A DNA stretch of 64,000 nucleotides from Billgrantia saliphila (GCF_002930105.1 NZ_PJRN01000003.1:1-64000); one strand, 5' to 3'; counted from the stretch's first letter, positions 1 to 9,466 are shown. Program-made: numbers and translations. Notes: a model not told the origin generated them from the sequence alone.

Positions 1-617
1 CCGAGTCGACCAAAGCTGAGCAGCCGAAGCCGGAACAGCCCAAGGCCGACGCTCCCAAGCCGGTCGAAAAGCCTGCCGAACCGGTGAAGACCGAGCAGCC
101 GAAGCCAGATCAGCCCAAGGCCGATGCTCCCAAGCCGGTCGAGAAAGCCGCCGAGCCGACCAAAGCTGAGCAGCCGAAACCGGAACAGCCCAAGGCCGAC
201 GCTCCCAAGCCGGTCGAAAAGCCTGCCGAACCGGTGAAGGCCGAGCAGCCGAAGCCAGAGCAGCCCAAGGCCGATGCTCCCAAGCCGGCGGAGAAGCCTG
301 CCGAGTCGGCCAAGGCACCCGAGGCCAGGACGGAAGCTCCCAAGCCCGTAGAGAAGCCCGCCGAATCGGCCAAGGCCCAGCAGCCTCAGACCGAGGCGCC
401 CAAGCCGGCGGAGAAGCCTGCCGAGCCAGCCAAGGCAACCGAGGCCAGGACGGAAGCCCCCAAGCCGATGGAAAAAGCCGCTGAGCCAGCCAAGGCGACG
501 GAAGACCCCGTAGTCTCGGAAACCTCAGCCGCCACTCGGCGCCGGCGTCGCGCGCATAACGATCCGCGCGAGATCCGTCGCCGTGAGCAGGAAGCCCAGA
601 AGGGCAATAAGAACTGA
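1..617 (+). CDS. rne: Ribonuclease E, C-terminal end (partial)
   Basis: The reading frame is open from base 3 and ends with TGA at 615-617; its 5' part lies outside the window. What remains is the disordered C-terminal scaffold, rich in Pro, Lys, Glu and Ala, ending in a very basic tail with five consecutive arginines followed by AHNDPREIRRREQE. A basic tail with an NDPRE motif is typical of RNase E in Pseudomonas and Halomonas relatives. In the family this region binds RNA and degradosome partners, while the catalytic S1 and DNase I-like domains lie upstream. No catalytic residues are visible here, so the name rests on the tail and on the convergent murB neighbour. Confidence 0.8.
   Translation, partial: ESTKAEQPKPEQPKADAPKPVEKPAEPVKTEQPKPDQPKADAPKPVEKAAEPTKAEQPKPEQPKADAPKPVEKPAEPVKAEQPKPEQPKADAPKPAEKPAESAKAPEARTEAPKPVEKPAESAKAQQPQTEAPKPAEKPAEPAKATEARTEAPKPMEKAAEPAKATEDPVVSETSAATRRRRRAHNDPREIRRREQEAQKGNKN
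12..480 (+). repeat. Coding tandem repeat in the rne tail
   Basis: About four units of 25 codons carrying EQPKP, KADAPKP and EKPAEP blocks are followed by three units of 20 codons carrying EAPKP and EKPAE blocks. A two-unit, 150-bp higher-order copy is nearly identical: the string aaagctgagcagccgaa starts at base 12 and recurs at base 162 with little change. This indicates recent duplication. The array stays in frame throughout. Confidence 0.85.
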
Positions 618-642
618 CCGCCCTTCTTTAACGGCTCGCTAC

Positions 643-672
643 AAAAAGCCCGCGCCTAGCGCGGGCTTTTTC
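643..672. terminator. Bidirectional rho-independent terminator between rne and murB
   Basis: A perfect 13-bp stem (643-655 with 659-671) encloses a 3-nt loop. There is an A tract on the left arm and a T tract on the right, so it can work for both rne (+) and the murB operon (-). Confidence 0.9.
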
Positions 673-693
673 TTCCCAGCGTCATTGGTGTGC

Positions 694-1707
694 TCAAGCT
701 CTCCTGGGCTCAAGCTCCAGCGCAACGCCGAACCGGGACTGCACGCACTGCGCCACGCGTTCCGCAAATGCGAGTAGCTCGTCGGCATCGCCTCCTCCGA
801 AATGCACGAGTACCAAGGCTTGGCGTTCATGCACGCCGAAGTGACCGTCGCACCAACCCTTGAGTCCACAGCGATCGATCAGCCAGCCCGCGGCCAGCTT
901 GACGCGCCCTGTGTCCAGCGTGAAATGCGGCATATCCGGCCAGCGGGCCAGCAAGCGATCGGCAACGTCGCGCGCCACTATCGGATTCTTGAAAAAACTG
1001 CCGGCATTGCCCAGCTGCACCGGGTCGGGCAGCTTCTCCCGACGTATGGCGCACACAGCCTCGGCCACGTCGAGTGCACTAGGCCGAGGGCCCACGCGCG
1101 CCGACAGATCGCCGTAATCCAAGCGAGGGCGCGCCTGGCGCGTCAGCCGCAGCGTCAATCCGGTAATCACAACGCGCCCCGCCAGCTCACTCTTGAAGAT
1201 ACTGTCGCGATAGCCGAAGGCACACTCGGCAGGGGTCAACGTCGCCAAGCGGCCGTCGTCGAGAAACAACACATGCACCGCCTCCAGCACTTCGCATAGC
1301 TCAACGCCATAGGCACCGATGTTCTGGATCGGCGCGGCGCCACAGCGCCCCGGAATCAGCGCCAGGTTCTCGGTACCCCATAACCCACGGTGGGCCAGCG
1401 CCAACACCAGTGGGTGCCACTCCACGCCCGCCCCGACATGTACACGCACGTTATCGCCCTGCCGCTCCAGCCACCAATGAGACAGAGCCGGCTGGATCAC
1501 CAGCCCTTCGAGTCTCGTCGGCAGAATCAGGTTGCTGCCGCCACCCAATAGTGTCAAACGCCAGTCTTGCGCGCATGCCTGTTGCAGCAAGCGGCGCAGT
1601 ACCGTCATGCCGGCGGGCGCAGCGAAGCGCTCGGCCCTGCAGGGCAAACCCAGGGTGTTGGCATGCGTCAGGTCGTGGTTCGTCAGGATCGGTTCGATCA
1701 ATTTCAC
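694..1707 (-). CDS. murB: UDP-N-acetylenolpyruvoylglucosamine reductase MurB
   Basis: This flavoprotein reduces UDP-GlcNAc-enolpyruvate to UDP-MurNAc with NADPH in cytoplasmic peptidoglycan precursor synthesis. The FAD-binding part shows LGGGSNLIL near residue 55 and GRCGAAPIQNIGAYGVE near 125. A FGYRDSIFK segment and the C-terminal GNAGSFFKNP motif, which carries the catalytic serine, are present. At 337 aa it matches the E. coli-type (type I) enzyme. Its start overlaps the end of the upstream phosphatase gene by 4 nt, making it the last gene of the envelope operon, just before the shared terminator. Confidence 0.96.
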   Translation of the reverse strand: MKLIEPILTNHDLTHANTLGLPCRAERFAAPAGMTVLRRLLQQACAQDWRLTLLGGGSNLILPTRLEGLVIQPALSHWWLERQGDNVRVHVGAGVEWHPLVLALAHRGLWGTENLALIPGRCGAAPIQNIGAYGVELCEVLEAVHVLFLDDGRLATLTPAECAFGYRDSIFKSELAGRVVITGLTLRLTRQARPRLDYGDLSARVGPRPSALDVAEAVCAIRREKLPDPVQLGNAGSFFKNPIVARDVADRLLARWPDMPHFTLDTGRVKLAAGWLIDRCGLKGWCDGHFGVHERQALVLVHFGGGDADELLAFAERVAQCVQSRFGVALELEPRRA

Positions 1708-2177
1708 GAGGCCTCGAGCCGCCTTCCGATATCCTCGATCAACCCTCGGGAGGCTTCCTCGATCAGATCAAGCACCTCTTCGAAACCCTGCTCGCCACCA
1801 TAATAGGGATCGGGAACCGGACGGTCTTGATGGCCGGCAAAATCGAGAAACAGCCCGACATGGGCTCGACAGCCGCTGGGACATTGGCGTTTCAGGACAG
1901 CGAGATTGTCGTGATCCATGGCCAACAGGTAGTCGAAGCGCTGGAAATCCTCGTTACTCAGCTGACGTGCTCGCAGGTCGCCAAGATCGATGCCACGCCG
2001 CCGGGCCGCCGCACAGGCACGCGGATCCGGCGCCTTGCCCACGTGCCAGGGGCCGATGCCACAGGAATCCACCTCGACGCAGCCAGCCAGTCCGGCGGCT
2101 TCCAGCTCGCGGCGAAACACCCCTTCGGCGGTCGGGGAACGGCAAATATTGCCCAGGCAGACGAACAGTACGCGCAT
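1704..2177 (-). CDS. Low-molecular-weight protein tyrosine phosphatase
   Basis: The protein has the complete LMW-PTP layout: phosphate loop CLGNICRS at residues 7-14 (CX5R) and the general-acid loop DPYYGG near residue 123. It should hydrolyse phosphotyrosine or small phosphate esters in the cytoplasm; in bacteria such enzymes often oppose tyrosine kinases of exopolysaccharide export. The ATG at 2177 is preferred over a GTG six bases upstream because AGGAG lies five bases before it. It sits between kdsB and murB and overlaps murB by 4 nt. No cognate tyrosine kinase is visible in the window. Confidence 0.9.
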   Translation of the reverse strand: MRVLFVCLGNICRSPTAEGVFRRELEAAGLAGCVEVDSCGIGPWHVGKAPDPRACAAARRRGIDLGDLRARQLSNEDFQRFDYLLAMDHDNLAVLKRQCPSGCRAHVGLFLDFAGHQDRPVPDPYYGGEQGFEEVLDLIEEASRGLIEDIGRRLEAS

Positions 2178-2228
2178 GATCACTCCTAGCGGTTTCTCAC
2201 GGCTTACGCTTTTTCGTGGCGACAGTTT

Positions 2229-3002
2229 TCATGACTCAGGGGTCAGGAGGTCCCGGATACGCTCAAGATCTTCGAGCGTATCGACCCCGGCAGGGTTGGG
2301 CTCGGCTGCCAGCGCCACCTGGATGGCATGGCCATAGTGCAGCGCACGGAGCTGCTCGAGCTGCTCGAGCTGCTCGAGCGCCGATGGCGTCCAGTCGCGA
2401 TACTCGAAAAGGAAACCGGCACGGTAGGCGTACAGGCCGATATGTCGCAGCCAGCCATCGGTTTCGAGCCAGGCGGGGCGCGCGGCGAAAGCTTCGCGAT
2501 CCCAGGGGATAGGCGCCCGAGAAAAATAGAGGGCACGGCCGGAGAGCGCCCGCACCACCTTGACCGCGTTGGGATTGAATAGCGTTTCCACATCGCTGAT
2601 CGGCTCGGCGAGCGTAGCGATGGATGCACCCCGATCGTCGAGCAAACGGGCCGCCACCTGATCGATCAGCCGCGGGGGAATCAGCGGCTCGTCTCCCTGT
2701 ACGTTGACCAGCACTTCGTCGTCGGCAAGCCCCAGCCGCTCGGCCACTTCTGCCAGGCGATCGGTTCCCGAGGGGTGATCGGCCCGGGTCATCACCACCT
2801 CCGCGCCCATCGGCGCGAGCGCCTTGCGGATTCTCTCGTCGTCGGTGGCCACCACGACCCGGCTGGCGGCACTTTCACTGGCACGCCGCCAGACGTGGGC
2901 GATCATCGGCTCGCCGGCAATGTCGAGCAGCGGCTTGCCCGGCAGGCGTGTGGAACCGAAACGCGCCGGAATCACCGCGATGAAGCCCTGCTCCCGCGTC
3001 AT
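2229..3002 (-). CDS. kdsB: 3-deoxy-manno-octulosonate cytidylyltransferase KdsB
   Basis: KdsB activates KDO to CMP-KDO with CTP, supplying the sugar that is added to lipid A precursors in LPS synthesis. The N-terminal nucleotide-binding signature [15 protein letters not shown] is intact, followed by the QGDEPLI motif and the conserved C-terminal [10 protein letters not shown] segment. Length (about 257 aa) is normal. The start codon is the ATG at 3002 or an adjoining GTG at 3005; both overlap the end of the Trm112-like gene. A run of three 9-bp repeats encodes LEQLEQLEQ near the C-terminus without changing the expected length. Confidence 0.95.
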   Translation of the reverse strand: MTREQGFIAVIPARFGSTRLPGKPLLDIAGEPMIAHVWRRASESAASRVVVATDDERIRKALAPMGAEVVMTRADHPSGTDRLAEVAERLGLADDEVLVNVQGDEPLIPPRLIDQVAARLLDDRGASIATLAEPISDVETLFNPNAVKVVRALSGRALYFSRAPIPWDREAFAARPAWLETDGWLRHIGLYAYRAGFLFEYRDWTPSALEQLEQLEQLRALHYGHAIQVALAAEPNPAGVDTLEDLERIRDLLTPES

Positions 3003-3211
3003 CACGCTTCCCCGGTACGGCCAGGTGATGCCGGCAGCTTCTCGTCGACATCCATCTGTCGCGCCTCTTCGGGCAGCATGACCGGGATACCGTCACGCAC
3101 CGGATAGGCCAGTCCGTCGTAATGACAGCGCAGCTCACCAGCCTCGCGATCGTACTTTAGCTTGCCCTTGCATAGCGGACAGACCAGCATCGCCAACAGC
3201 TCCTTGTCCAT
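3002..3211 (-). CDS. Trm112/YcaR-family small zinc-ribbon-like protein
   Basis: This 69-residue protein begins [18 protein letters not shown] and contains a second conserved block, [18 protein letters not shown], the pattern of the YcaR/UPF0434 branch of the Trm112 family. Only the CPLC pair plus one further Cys is present, so metal binding may be incomplete. The family is commonly found between lpxK and kdsB in gammaproteobacteria; its role is not firmly known. Here it overlaps kdsB directly and follows lpxK by 64 nt. Confidence 0.9.
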   Translation of the reverse strand: MDKELLAMLVCPLCKGKLKYDREAGELRCHYDGLAYPVRDGIPVMLPEEARQMDVDEKLPASPGRTGEA

Positions 3212-3275
3212 CGTTCACCTCCGCAGAAAACATTGTGTTCGCCAGCGGCCGCTTTCGCCGCCACTGTTGTCTAGG

Positions 3276-4286
3276 TTATCGCATTCCTGCCAAACGCTGG
3301 TCCAACCACGCCACGAAAGCCGGCTCGGGTTCGGCCTCGACTTCCAGCACCCAACTCTTTGGTGGCGCCAGGCGCCGACATTTCTCGGCGTCCTTGGCCG
3401 TCATCACCAGCGGCAAACCGTCATCGAAAGCCAAGTCCACCGTCGTGAAGCGATGATGATCGGGGAACGCATGCGGTCTTGCCTCGACGCCCAGTTCGCG
3501 CAGGGTGGCAAAAAAACGCTCGGGGTTGCCGATACCCGCCACGGCGTGCACCGCCCCGTCGAAGGGAGCTGGAGTCACGGAACAGGCGCTGTCGTCGTCC
3601 AGCGATCGCCAGCGTACCGGTACCAACCGGAAGAACCAGGCCCCCGCGGGCGGTTCGAAGGAAGGCTCGCCATTGATCAGCACCGCGTCCACCTCGTCCA
3701 GACGCGATAGCGGTTCGCGCAGCGGCCCGGCAGGCAGGCAGCGTGCATTGCCGAAGCCACGCCTACCGTCAACCACGACCAGTTCGATGTCGCGCCCCAG
3801 CGCTAGGTGCTGCAGGCCATCGTCACTGATCACCAGGTCGCAGCCCAGCTCGATCAGGGCTCGCGCTCCCCGCGGCCGATCGGGGTCCGCCACAACGGGC
3901 AACCCGGTCTGGCGTGCCAGCATTCGCGGTTCGTCGCCGCCATGCTCGGCCGCCGTCGTCGGCGTGACGTGCAGAGGATAGCCGCCCGCCGCTTCGGCAG
4001 TGCCGCCGTATCCGCGCGACACGATGCCCGGCCGCCAGCCCTGCTCGGATAAATGACGCGCGAGCCAGGCAACCAAGGGGGATTTGCCGGTACCGCCGAG
4101 TGTGAGGTTGCCGACTACGATCACCGGAACGTCCGCGTGCCATACCGCACGCCTGCCCTGGCGGTAGGCAGCGGCGCGACGCTTCATCACCCAACGGTAG
4201 AGCGACTCCAGCGGTCGCAACATCTTGAGCCAGGCCGCGTTGCCGTAGGCGGCCATGAGCCAGCGCTCCCCGACCCCGCGCGTCAT
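3276..4286 (-). CDS. lpxK: Tetraacyldisaccharide 4'-kinase LpxK
   Basis: LpxK phosphorylates the 4' position of the lipid A disaccharide with ATP at the inner face of the cytoplasmic membrane. An N-terminal hydrophobic, basic segment anchors it. The P-loop is VGNLTLGGTGKSP near residues 56-68, followed by the GYGG block and by the ISDDGLQH motif of the family. The length of 336 aa is typical. The gene overlaps msbA by 4 nt, so kinase and lipid A flippase are translationally coupled. Confidence 0.96.
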   Translation of the reverse strand: MTRGVGERWLMAAYGNAAWLKMLRPLESLYRWVMKRRAAAYRQGRRAVWHADVPVIVVGNLTLGGTGKSPLVAWLARHLSEQGWRPGIVSRGYGGTAEAAGGYPLHVTPTTAAEHGGDEPRMLARQTGLPVVADPDRPRGARALIELGCDLVISDDGLQHLALGRDIELVVVDGRRGFGNARCLPAGPLREPLSRLDEVDAVLINGEPSFEPPAGAWFFRLVPVRWRSLDDDSACSVTPAPFDGAVHAVAGIGNPERFFATLRELGVEARPHAFPDHHRFTTVDLAFDDGLPLVMTAKDAEKCRRLAPPKSWVLEVEAEPEPAFVAWLDQRLAGMR

Positions 4287-6040
4287 GCCGTCGAGGCCTC
4301 CTGGAACTGCAGTCGATGCAGTGCGGCATAGGCTCCGTCACGTGCCACCAATTCGGCATGGGTACCCTGCTCGACGATCCGCCCCTGCTCCATGACCAGT
4401 ATGCGATCGGCGCGCTCGATGGTGGACAGCCGATGGGCGATGACCAACGTCGTGCGACCGCGGCAGACGACCTCCAGGGCCGCCTGGATGTAACGTTCCG
4501 ACTCGGTGTCCAGTGCCGACGTGGCCTCGTCGAGGATCAGCAGCGGCGCGTCCTTGAAGATCGCGCGGGCAATGGCCAGCCGCTGGCGCTGGCCACCGGA
4601 GAGCATCACGCCGTTATCGCCGACGAGGGTGTCGTATCCCTTGGGCATCCGTTCGATGAACTCGTGCGCGTAGGCGGCGCGCGCCGCCGCCTCGATCGCG
4701 TCACGATCGGCCTGCGGAACCCCGTAGGCGATGTTGTCGGCAATGCTGGCGTTGAACAGCGTCACTTGCTGCGAGACCAGGGCGATCTGCCGGCGCAGTG
4801 GCGCCAGGCGATAGTCGTCGATCGGTACCCCGTCGATCAGCACTCGCCCGTCCGTGGGGCGATAGAAGCGTGGCAATAGCCCTACCAAGGTGGATTTGCC
4901 ACTTCCCGAGCGACCGACGATGGCCACCATCTCGCCCGGCTCGATGACCTGGTCGATACCCTTGAGCACCTCGGGCTGGTCCTCGCCGTAACGAAAACGC
5001 ACCCCTTCGAAATCGACCCGCCCTTCGAGCCTCTGCGGTTCCAGAGTGCCTTCGTCGAGCTCGGCCGGCACGTTCAGCAGGCCGAAAAGTTCGTCGGCGG
5101 CGGCGATGCCCTTCTGTATCTCGCTATTGATCTCGGTGAGCTGGCGCACCGGCTTGGCCATCAGCGAGGCCGCGGTAATGAAGGCCACGAATTCGCCGGG
5201 GGTCATGTTCGCCATCATAGCCGGCGACATCGCCAACCATACCAGTATCGCCAGCGATACGGCGATCATCAGCTGGATGACCGGCGTGCTGATCGCCTTG
5301 GTCAGCGCCTCCTTCATCTTCTGCTGGCGGTTGTACTCGCTGGCCTTGGCGAAGCGCGCCTTCTCGTACGCCTCCGCCCCGTGGGTGCGCACCACGCGAT
5401 AGCCCGTGAGCGCCTCGGAAGCGACATGGGTGACATCGCCCATGGAGTGCTGGATGCGCTGCGAGATACGCCGGAAGCGCTTGCTGGCATATCTCACCAC
5501 GCCGGCTATCAGCGGTGTCACGCCCAGAAACAGCAGCGTCAGCATCCAGTTGGTCCAAAGCAGGTAGGTCAGCAGGCCGATCACGAACAGGCCTTCCCGC
5601 AGCAGGATGGTGATGGCATTGGTCGCCGCTCCGGTCACCTGCTCGACATGGTAGGTGACGCGGGAAATGAGATGGCCGCTGGAGTGAGCGTCGAAGAAAC
5701 GTCCCGGCAGGTGCAGCATGTGGTTGAACACGTTGCAGCGCAGCGCGTGCACCACGTTGCGTGCCACGTTGCTCATGAAGTAGGTACCGAGGAAGGTGCC
5801 CAGGCCGCGGGCAGCGAACATGGCGACCACGAACAGCGGCAACATCAAGCGAAAGGCGGCATCGGGATTCTGAATGCCATCGATCAAGCGCTTCATCATT
5901 TCCGCCAGGGCGGTACTCGAGGCCGCGTAGAGCGCGTAGCCGACGATCGCCAATGAGAACGAAACCCAGTGGGGCTTCACATAGGCCAGCAGCCGCTTGT
6001 AGAGGGCCCAGCCCGTATGTTGGGTCCGATCTTGAGTCAC
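4283..6040 (-). CDS. msbA: Lipid A export ATP-binding/permease protein MsbA
   Basis: This homodimeric ABC exporter flips core-lipid A across the inner membrane. The first roughly 320 residues hold six membrane segments. The nucleotide-binding domain follows with Walker A GRSGSGKST, Q-loop, signature LSGGQRQRL, Walker B LLILDEATSALD and the H-loop at IAHRLSTI. The length of 585 aa matches E. coli MsbA. The gene overlaps exbD upstream and lpxK downstream by 4 nt each. Confidence 0.95.
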   Translation of the reverse strand: MTQDRTQHTGWALYKRLLAYVKPHWVSFSLAIVGYALYAASSTALAEMMKRLIDGIQNPDAAFRLMLPLFVVAMFAARGLGTFLGTYFMSNVARNVVHALRCNVFNHMLHLPGRFFDAHSSGHLISRVTYHVEQVTGAATNAITILLREGLFVIGLLTYLLWTNWMLTLLFLGVTPLIAGVVRYASKRFRRISQRIQHSMGDVTHVASEALTGYRVVRTHGAEAYEKARFAKASEYNRQQKMKEALTKAISTPVIQLMIAVSLAILVWLAMSPAMMANMTPGEFVAFITAASLMAKPVRQLTEINSEIQKGIAAADELFGLLNVPAELDEGTLEPQRLEGRVDFEGVRFRYGEDQPEVLKGIDQVIEPGEMVAIVGRSGSGKSTLVGLLPRFYRPTDGRVLIDGVPIDDYRLAPLRRQIALVSQQVTLFNASIADNIAYGVPQADRDAIEAAARAAYAHEFIERMPKGYDTLVGDNGVMLSGGQRQRLAIARAIFKDAPLLILDEATSALDTESERYIQAALEVVCRGRTTLVIAHRLSTIERADRILVMEQGRIVEQGTHAELVARDGAYAALHRLQFQEASTA

Positions 6041-6465
6041 GGTGTCTCCGCTTGCGTGGGTGTTGCCTGAGTTGCGCGCGTGGCGATGCGCACCTGACGA
6101 ACGCCGAGCGCGCCCGCTTGATCCAGTGCCCGTACTACGTCGGCGTGGACTGCACGCGCATCGGCCTCGAGGACCAACCCATGGAGGCGAGCCTGGTCGG
6201 CTTTTGCGGCGAGCGCCTCGCCTAACTCCGTTGCACTGAGCTCACGCTCGCCTAGTCGGTAGCGTCCCCGCTCGGTGACGACCAGGGTCACCGGTGACGC
6301 CTCGAGCGTCGTGCCGGCGGCACTCTCGGGCAGCTCCAGCTCCAGTGCCTGCCGGGTCTCGAACGTGGTGGATACCATGAAGAAGATCAGCAGCAGAAAA
6401 ACCACGTCGATGAGAGGCGTGAGATTGACCTCCACCGGATCACGACGACGGCGCGCAAACTTCAC
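6037..6465 (-). CDS. exbD: Biopolymer transport protein ExbD/TolR family
   Basis: One N-terminal membrane helix with the conserved aspartate in LTPLIDVVFLLLIFFMV is followed by a periplasmic domain, giving 142 aa. ExbD/TolR proteins carry the proton-conducting Asp of the motor that couples proton motive force to an outer-membrane partner. The gene overlaps exbB and msbA by 4 nt. Because it lies in the lpxK-msbA operon rather than with tonB or tolA, its partner cannot be read from this window. Confidence 0.9.
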   Translation of the reverse strand: MKFARRRRDPVEVNLTPLIDVVFLLLIFFMVSTTFETRQALELELPESAAGTTLEASPVTLVVTERGRYRLGERELSATELGEALAAKADQARLHGLVLEADARAVHADVVRALDQAGALGVRQVRIATRATQATPTQAETP

Positions 6466-7148
6466 GGCCTGCCGACCTCCGACGCAGCTTGCCCCTGTGA
6501 ACGGGCCCGCTCGCTCTCACGCTGCTCGCTGAAGCCCAGCTCGCCCTGGTAGTGCGCCAGGAACTCCACCACCTGGCCCGCCTGCTCCTCCATGCGTACC
6601 GTGATGTCTTCCACTCGGCGCAGGAAGTAACGATGGAACATCAGCGCCGGAATTGCCACCGTGAGACCTGCGGCGGTGGTAACCAGGGCGCGCGAGATGC
6701 CACCGGCGAGATCGGCGGTCCGACTTGCCCCATCCGCCGAAACGATCACTGCGAATACCTCGATCATTCCCACTACGGTGCCCAGCAGGCCGATCAACGG
6801 CGTTATGGCGGCAATGGTGCCCAGCGGACTGAGGAAGCGCTCCATGTCATGAATCACGGCGGTGGCGGCCTCCTGCAGCCTGGCCCTCACTTGCTCATGA
6901 CCCAGGCGTGCATTGCGCAGCCCCGCCGCCAACACGGCGCCTAGCGGCGAATGACTCTCGAGCCAGTAGAGGTTGACCTGGCCACGAGCCACCAGCGAAC
7001 AGACTTCCTGCCCCAGGCCGTAAGGGGCGATACGCTTGGCACGCAGGGTCCAGAGACGTTCGATGATGATCACCGTGGCCAGTAGCGAGCAGCCCAGCAG
7101 CGGGACCATCAGCCAGCCCCCGGCAACCAGCGCATCCATCATGTCCAT
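6462..7148 (-). CDS. exbB: MotA/TolQ/ExbB proton channel family protein
   Basis: Three membrane segments are visible: near residues 10-30, and two in the conserved channel region containing PLIGLLGTVVGMIEVF and GGISRALVTTAAGLTVAIPAL. These are the hallmark segments of ExbB/TolQ. The protein should assemble as a pentamer around ExbD. A strong GAGGAGGGG ribosome-binding site precedes the ATG at 7148. The C-terminal tail is charged and probably cytoplasmic. It is the first small gene after comEC (32-nt gap). Confidence 0.9.
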   Translation of the reverse strand: MDMMDALVAGGWLMVPLLGCSLLATVIIIERLWTLRAKRIAPYGLGQEVCSLVARGQVNLYWLESHSPLGAVLAAGLRNARLGHEQVRARLQEAATAVIHDMERFLSPLGTIAAITPLIGLLGTVVGMIEVFAVIVSADGASRTADLAGGISRALVTTAAGLTVAIPALMFHRYFLRRVEDITVRMEEQAGQVVEFLAHYQGELGFSEQRESERARSQGQAASEVGRP

Positions 7149-7180
7149 CGGTTCCCCTCCTCACGCAACGGCTGCCGCGT

Positions 7181-9466
7181 TCAATGGCGCGATTCTACCG
7201 CATGGCATTCCCCTTCGACACCGCCGCGCCGCCAAGGCATGGCGCGTGCGGCGTCGAGGCTTACATCCGAGTTGCGGCCGAGCCAGAAGGTGACGGCGCC
7301 ATCCAGGGCGGTGCTCCATTGACAGCTACCGACGCGACGAAAGCGTCGCACCACCGCGTCGCTGGGATGACCGAAGGCGTTGTGACGACCGGCGCTGAAC
7401 ACGACATGCCGTGGCGTGGCCCACTGGACGAGATGCGGGCCGGAGCTGGAACGGCTGCCATGATGACCCGCAACCAGTACCGTAATCGGCAGTTCGAGCC
7501 GCTGAAGGAAGGCCCGCTCGATGTCACTGCCGACATCGCCGGTGATTAGCAGGCGTTCCTCACCCGCCGTTATCTCGAGCACACAGGAACGGTCGTTGCT
7601 GGACAAAGGCGTTGTGTCCGCCGGCGGCCAGAGCACCCGATAGCTCACGCCATCACGCCGCCACTGCTGGCCTGCCTCACAGGTGCCGAAGGGGACATCG
7701 AGGCTTTCTCCCGCCGGCGCCAGGAATTCGCCGACATCATGCCGCTCCGCCAGCCAGGCCACGCCACCGGCATGATCGAGGTCGCCATGACTGACCATGA
7801 CCCGGTCGAAGCGTTGACCCGCCGGCCATAGCGCACTCACCGGGGCAAAGCCGGAGGCGAAGCGCGGCCCGCTGTCGTAGAGCATGCGAAAGCCGGCGCT
7901 GCGCAGCTCGATCAGTTGCCCCTGGCCGACGTCGTGTATTCGCACCCGCAGGCTGCCCGGCTCCGGAGCGGGCGCGGTGAGCCCCAGCATGGCGGGTACC
8001 AGCAGTAGCGTCCCTCCGACACGTAGACGCATGGCGAGTCCGGGCAACGCCCATAGCAGCGCCATCAGTCCGAGCATCAGGGCGAGCGGTACGACGAGTT
8101 CGCTGGTGGGCCACCACAGCGGAAGCCGGGAAACGGCGAGGTCGAGCAGCTGCGTCAAACGCAGCGTGATGCGTTCGAACAGCCACCAGCAGGTGGCGCC
8201 GAGCGGCGCCAGCGGGGCGAATAACCAGCCCAGCAGTCCCAGCGGCACCAGTAACGAACTCACCAGTGGCACCGCCACCAGATTGACCAGCGGGGCGGCC
8301 GGCGCGAGCCGAGCGAAGGCCAGCAGCACTGCCGCTGCCATCAGCGGCGCCAGCAGCAGCTGAGTACGCATCAGACCCCATGCCCAGCCGTGCAAGCCTC
8401 GAGGCCGTGGCCGTCCCTGCCAGATCAGGATCAGCACCGCCACAGCCAGGAACGAAAGCCACAGCCCCGGGCGCCAAGCGGACAGCGGATCAAGCAGCAC
8501 CACCAGCCCCAACGCCAGCCACCAGGCCTGCCAGGGGCCGGGAGCGTGGCGTCCACTGGCGACCCACAGCCCGACCACGGTCATGATCAGAGCGCGCATG
8601 GCCGGCGGCTGCAGACCCGCCAGGCCGGCATAGCCAGCCGCCGCCAACCCCGCCAACCACCAGGGCCAGATCGCCATGCGCCAGTGCGCTGGGGTCAGCA
8701 GGCGCGAGACGCCCCGCGCCAGCAGCAGAACGAAGGCGGCGACCAGGCCCACGTGCAGACCCGAGATCACTACCAGGTGGGTGGTGCCAGTGGCGTTGAG
8801 CCGCTCCCAGTCGTCGCGCGAGAGCCTGTCGCCGGCTCCCAGCGTCAGGGCTGCCAGCCAGCGGGTCGTCAGAGGAGCAAGCGACTGCGCATCGAGAAAG
8901 GCCAGGGCCTGGCGGCGCAGGGAGTATGGCGCCGGTGCCAACCGCTGGGGAGCCGGTTCATCGCGTACGTAGCCGGTAGCCTGAATACCTTCGCGCCATA
9001 GCCAGGCGCGATAGTCGAACGTGCCGGGATTGGCGAAGCCGGCAGGCGGGCGTAGCCGCACGGTAAGGGCCCAGCGCTCGCCCGGCTGCATCGGTGGCGC
9101 CTCGTAGAGGCTGAGGCGCACCCGTCGCAGCCTGTGGCACGGTAGCCTGTCGGCCTCGAGCGGCCGGCAGTCATTCAGCCGTACCAGCAGACGAGTCAGG
9201 CGGCCTTCGTCCTCGACCGTCTCGAGCCGCCCTTCCAGGGCAAGATCGGCTCGCAGCAGCCCCGCCGGCAGCTCGCCCCCCTTGGCCAGCAGCACCTGAG
9301 TCGCCGTCACGGCGACCACCATGGCGAGCCCAGCCATTCGCCAGCGCTTGCTTGCCAGCGAATAGAGCAGCGCCAGCGCCCAGGACTCCACCAACCCGAG
9401 CGGCGCCCACCAGCCTAGCCCCGTGCCGACCAGCGCCGCCAGCGCCAGCGGCATCGCCACTCCCAT
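7181..9466 (-). CDS. comEC: DNA internalization protein ComEC/Rec2
   Basis: ComEC forms the inner-membrane channel that admits single-stranded DNA in natural transformation. N-terminal hydrophobic segments precede a soluble OB-like region. The central competence domain contains TGTTHLVVISGLHVGLVA, the recognised family motif. A C-terminal metallo-beta-lactamase-like domain has HGDLDHAGG near residue 610 and GHHGSRSSS near 695. I start at ATG 9466 because AGGAAG lies just upstream and the protein then begins with a membrane segment; the longer frame up to 9574 has a polar, unlikely N-terminus. The length of about 761 aa is normal. Confidence 0.93.
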   Translation of the reverse strand: MGVAMPLALAALVGTGLGWWAPLGLVESWALALLYSLASKRWRMAGLAMVVAVTATQVLLAKGGELPAGLLRADLALEGRLETVEDEGRLTRLLVRLNDCRPLEADRLPCHRLRRVRLSLYEAPPMQPGERWALTVRLRPPAGFANPGTFDYRAWLWREGIQATGYVRDEPAPQRLAPAPYSLRRQALAFLDAQSLAPLTTRWLAALTLGAGDRLSRDDWERLNATGTTHLVVISGLHVGLVAAFVLLLARGVSRLLTPAHWRMAIWPWWLAGLAAAGYAGLAGLQPPAMRALIMTVVGLWVASGRHAPGPWQAWWLALGLVVLLDPLSAWRPGLWLSFLAVAVLILIWQGRPRPRGLHGWAWGLMRTQLLLAPLMAAAVLLAFARLAPAAPLVNLVAVPLVSSLLVPLGLLGWLFAPLAPLGATCWWLFERITLRLTQLLDLAVSRLPLWWPTSELVVPLALMLGLMALLWALPGLAMRLRVGGTLLLVPAMLGLTAPAPEPGSLRVRIHDVGQGQLIELRSAGFRMLYDSGPRFASGFAPVSALWPAGQRFDRVMVSHGDLDHAGGVAWLAERHDVGEFLAPAGESLDVPFGTCEAGQQWRRDGVSYRVLWPPADTTPLSSNDRSCVLEITAGEERLLITGDVGSDIERAFLQRLELPITVLVAGHHGSRSSSGPHLVQWATPRHVVFSAGRHNAFGHPSDAVVRRFRRVGSCQWSTALDGAVTFWLGRNSDVSLDAARAMPWRRGGVEGECHAVESRH

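Noticed and set aside
12..480. Possible CRISPR-like array
   Set aside because: Units are contiguous without unique spacers, and they encode an in-frame Pro/Lys/Glu repeat at the end of rne.
2349..2380. Three 9-bp repeats in kdsB as a sign of expansion
   Set aside because: The encoded [11 protein letters not shown] stretch has the same length as in other KdsB proteins, where LExxExLEQLR is usual.
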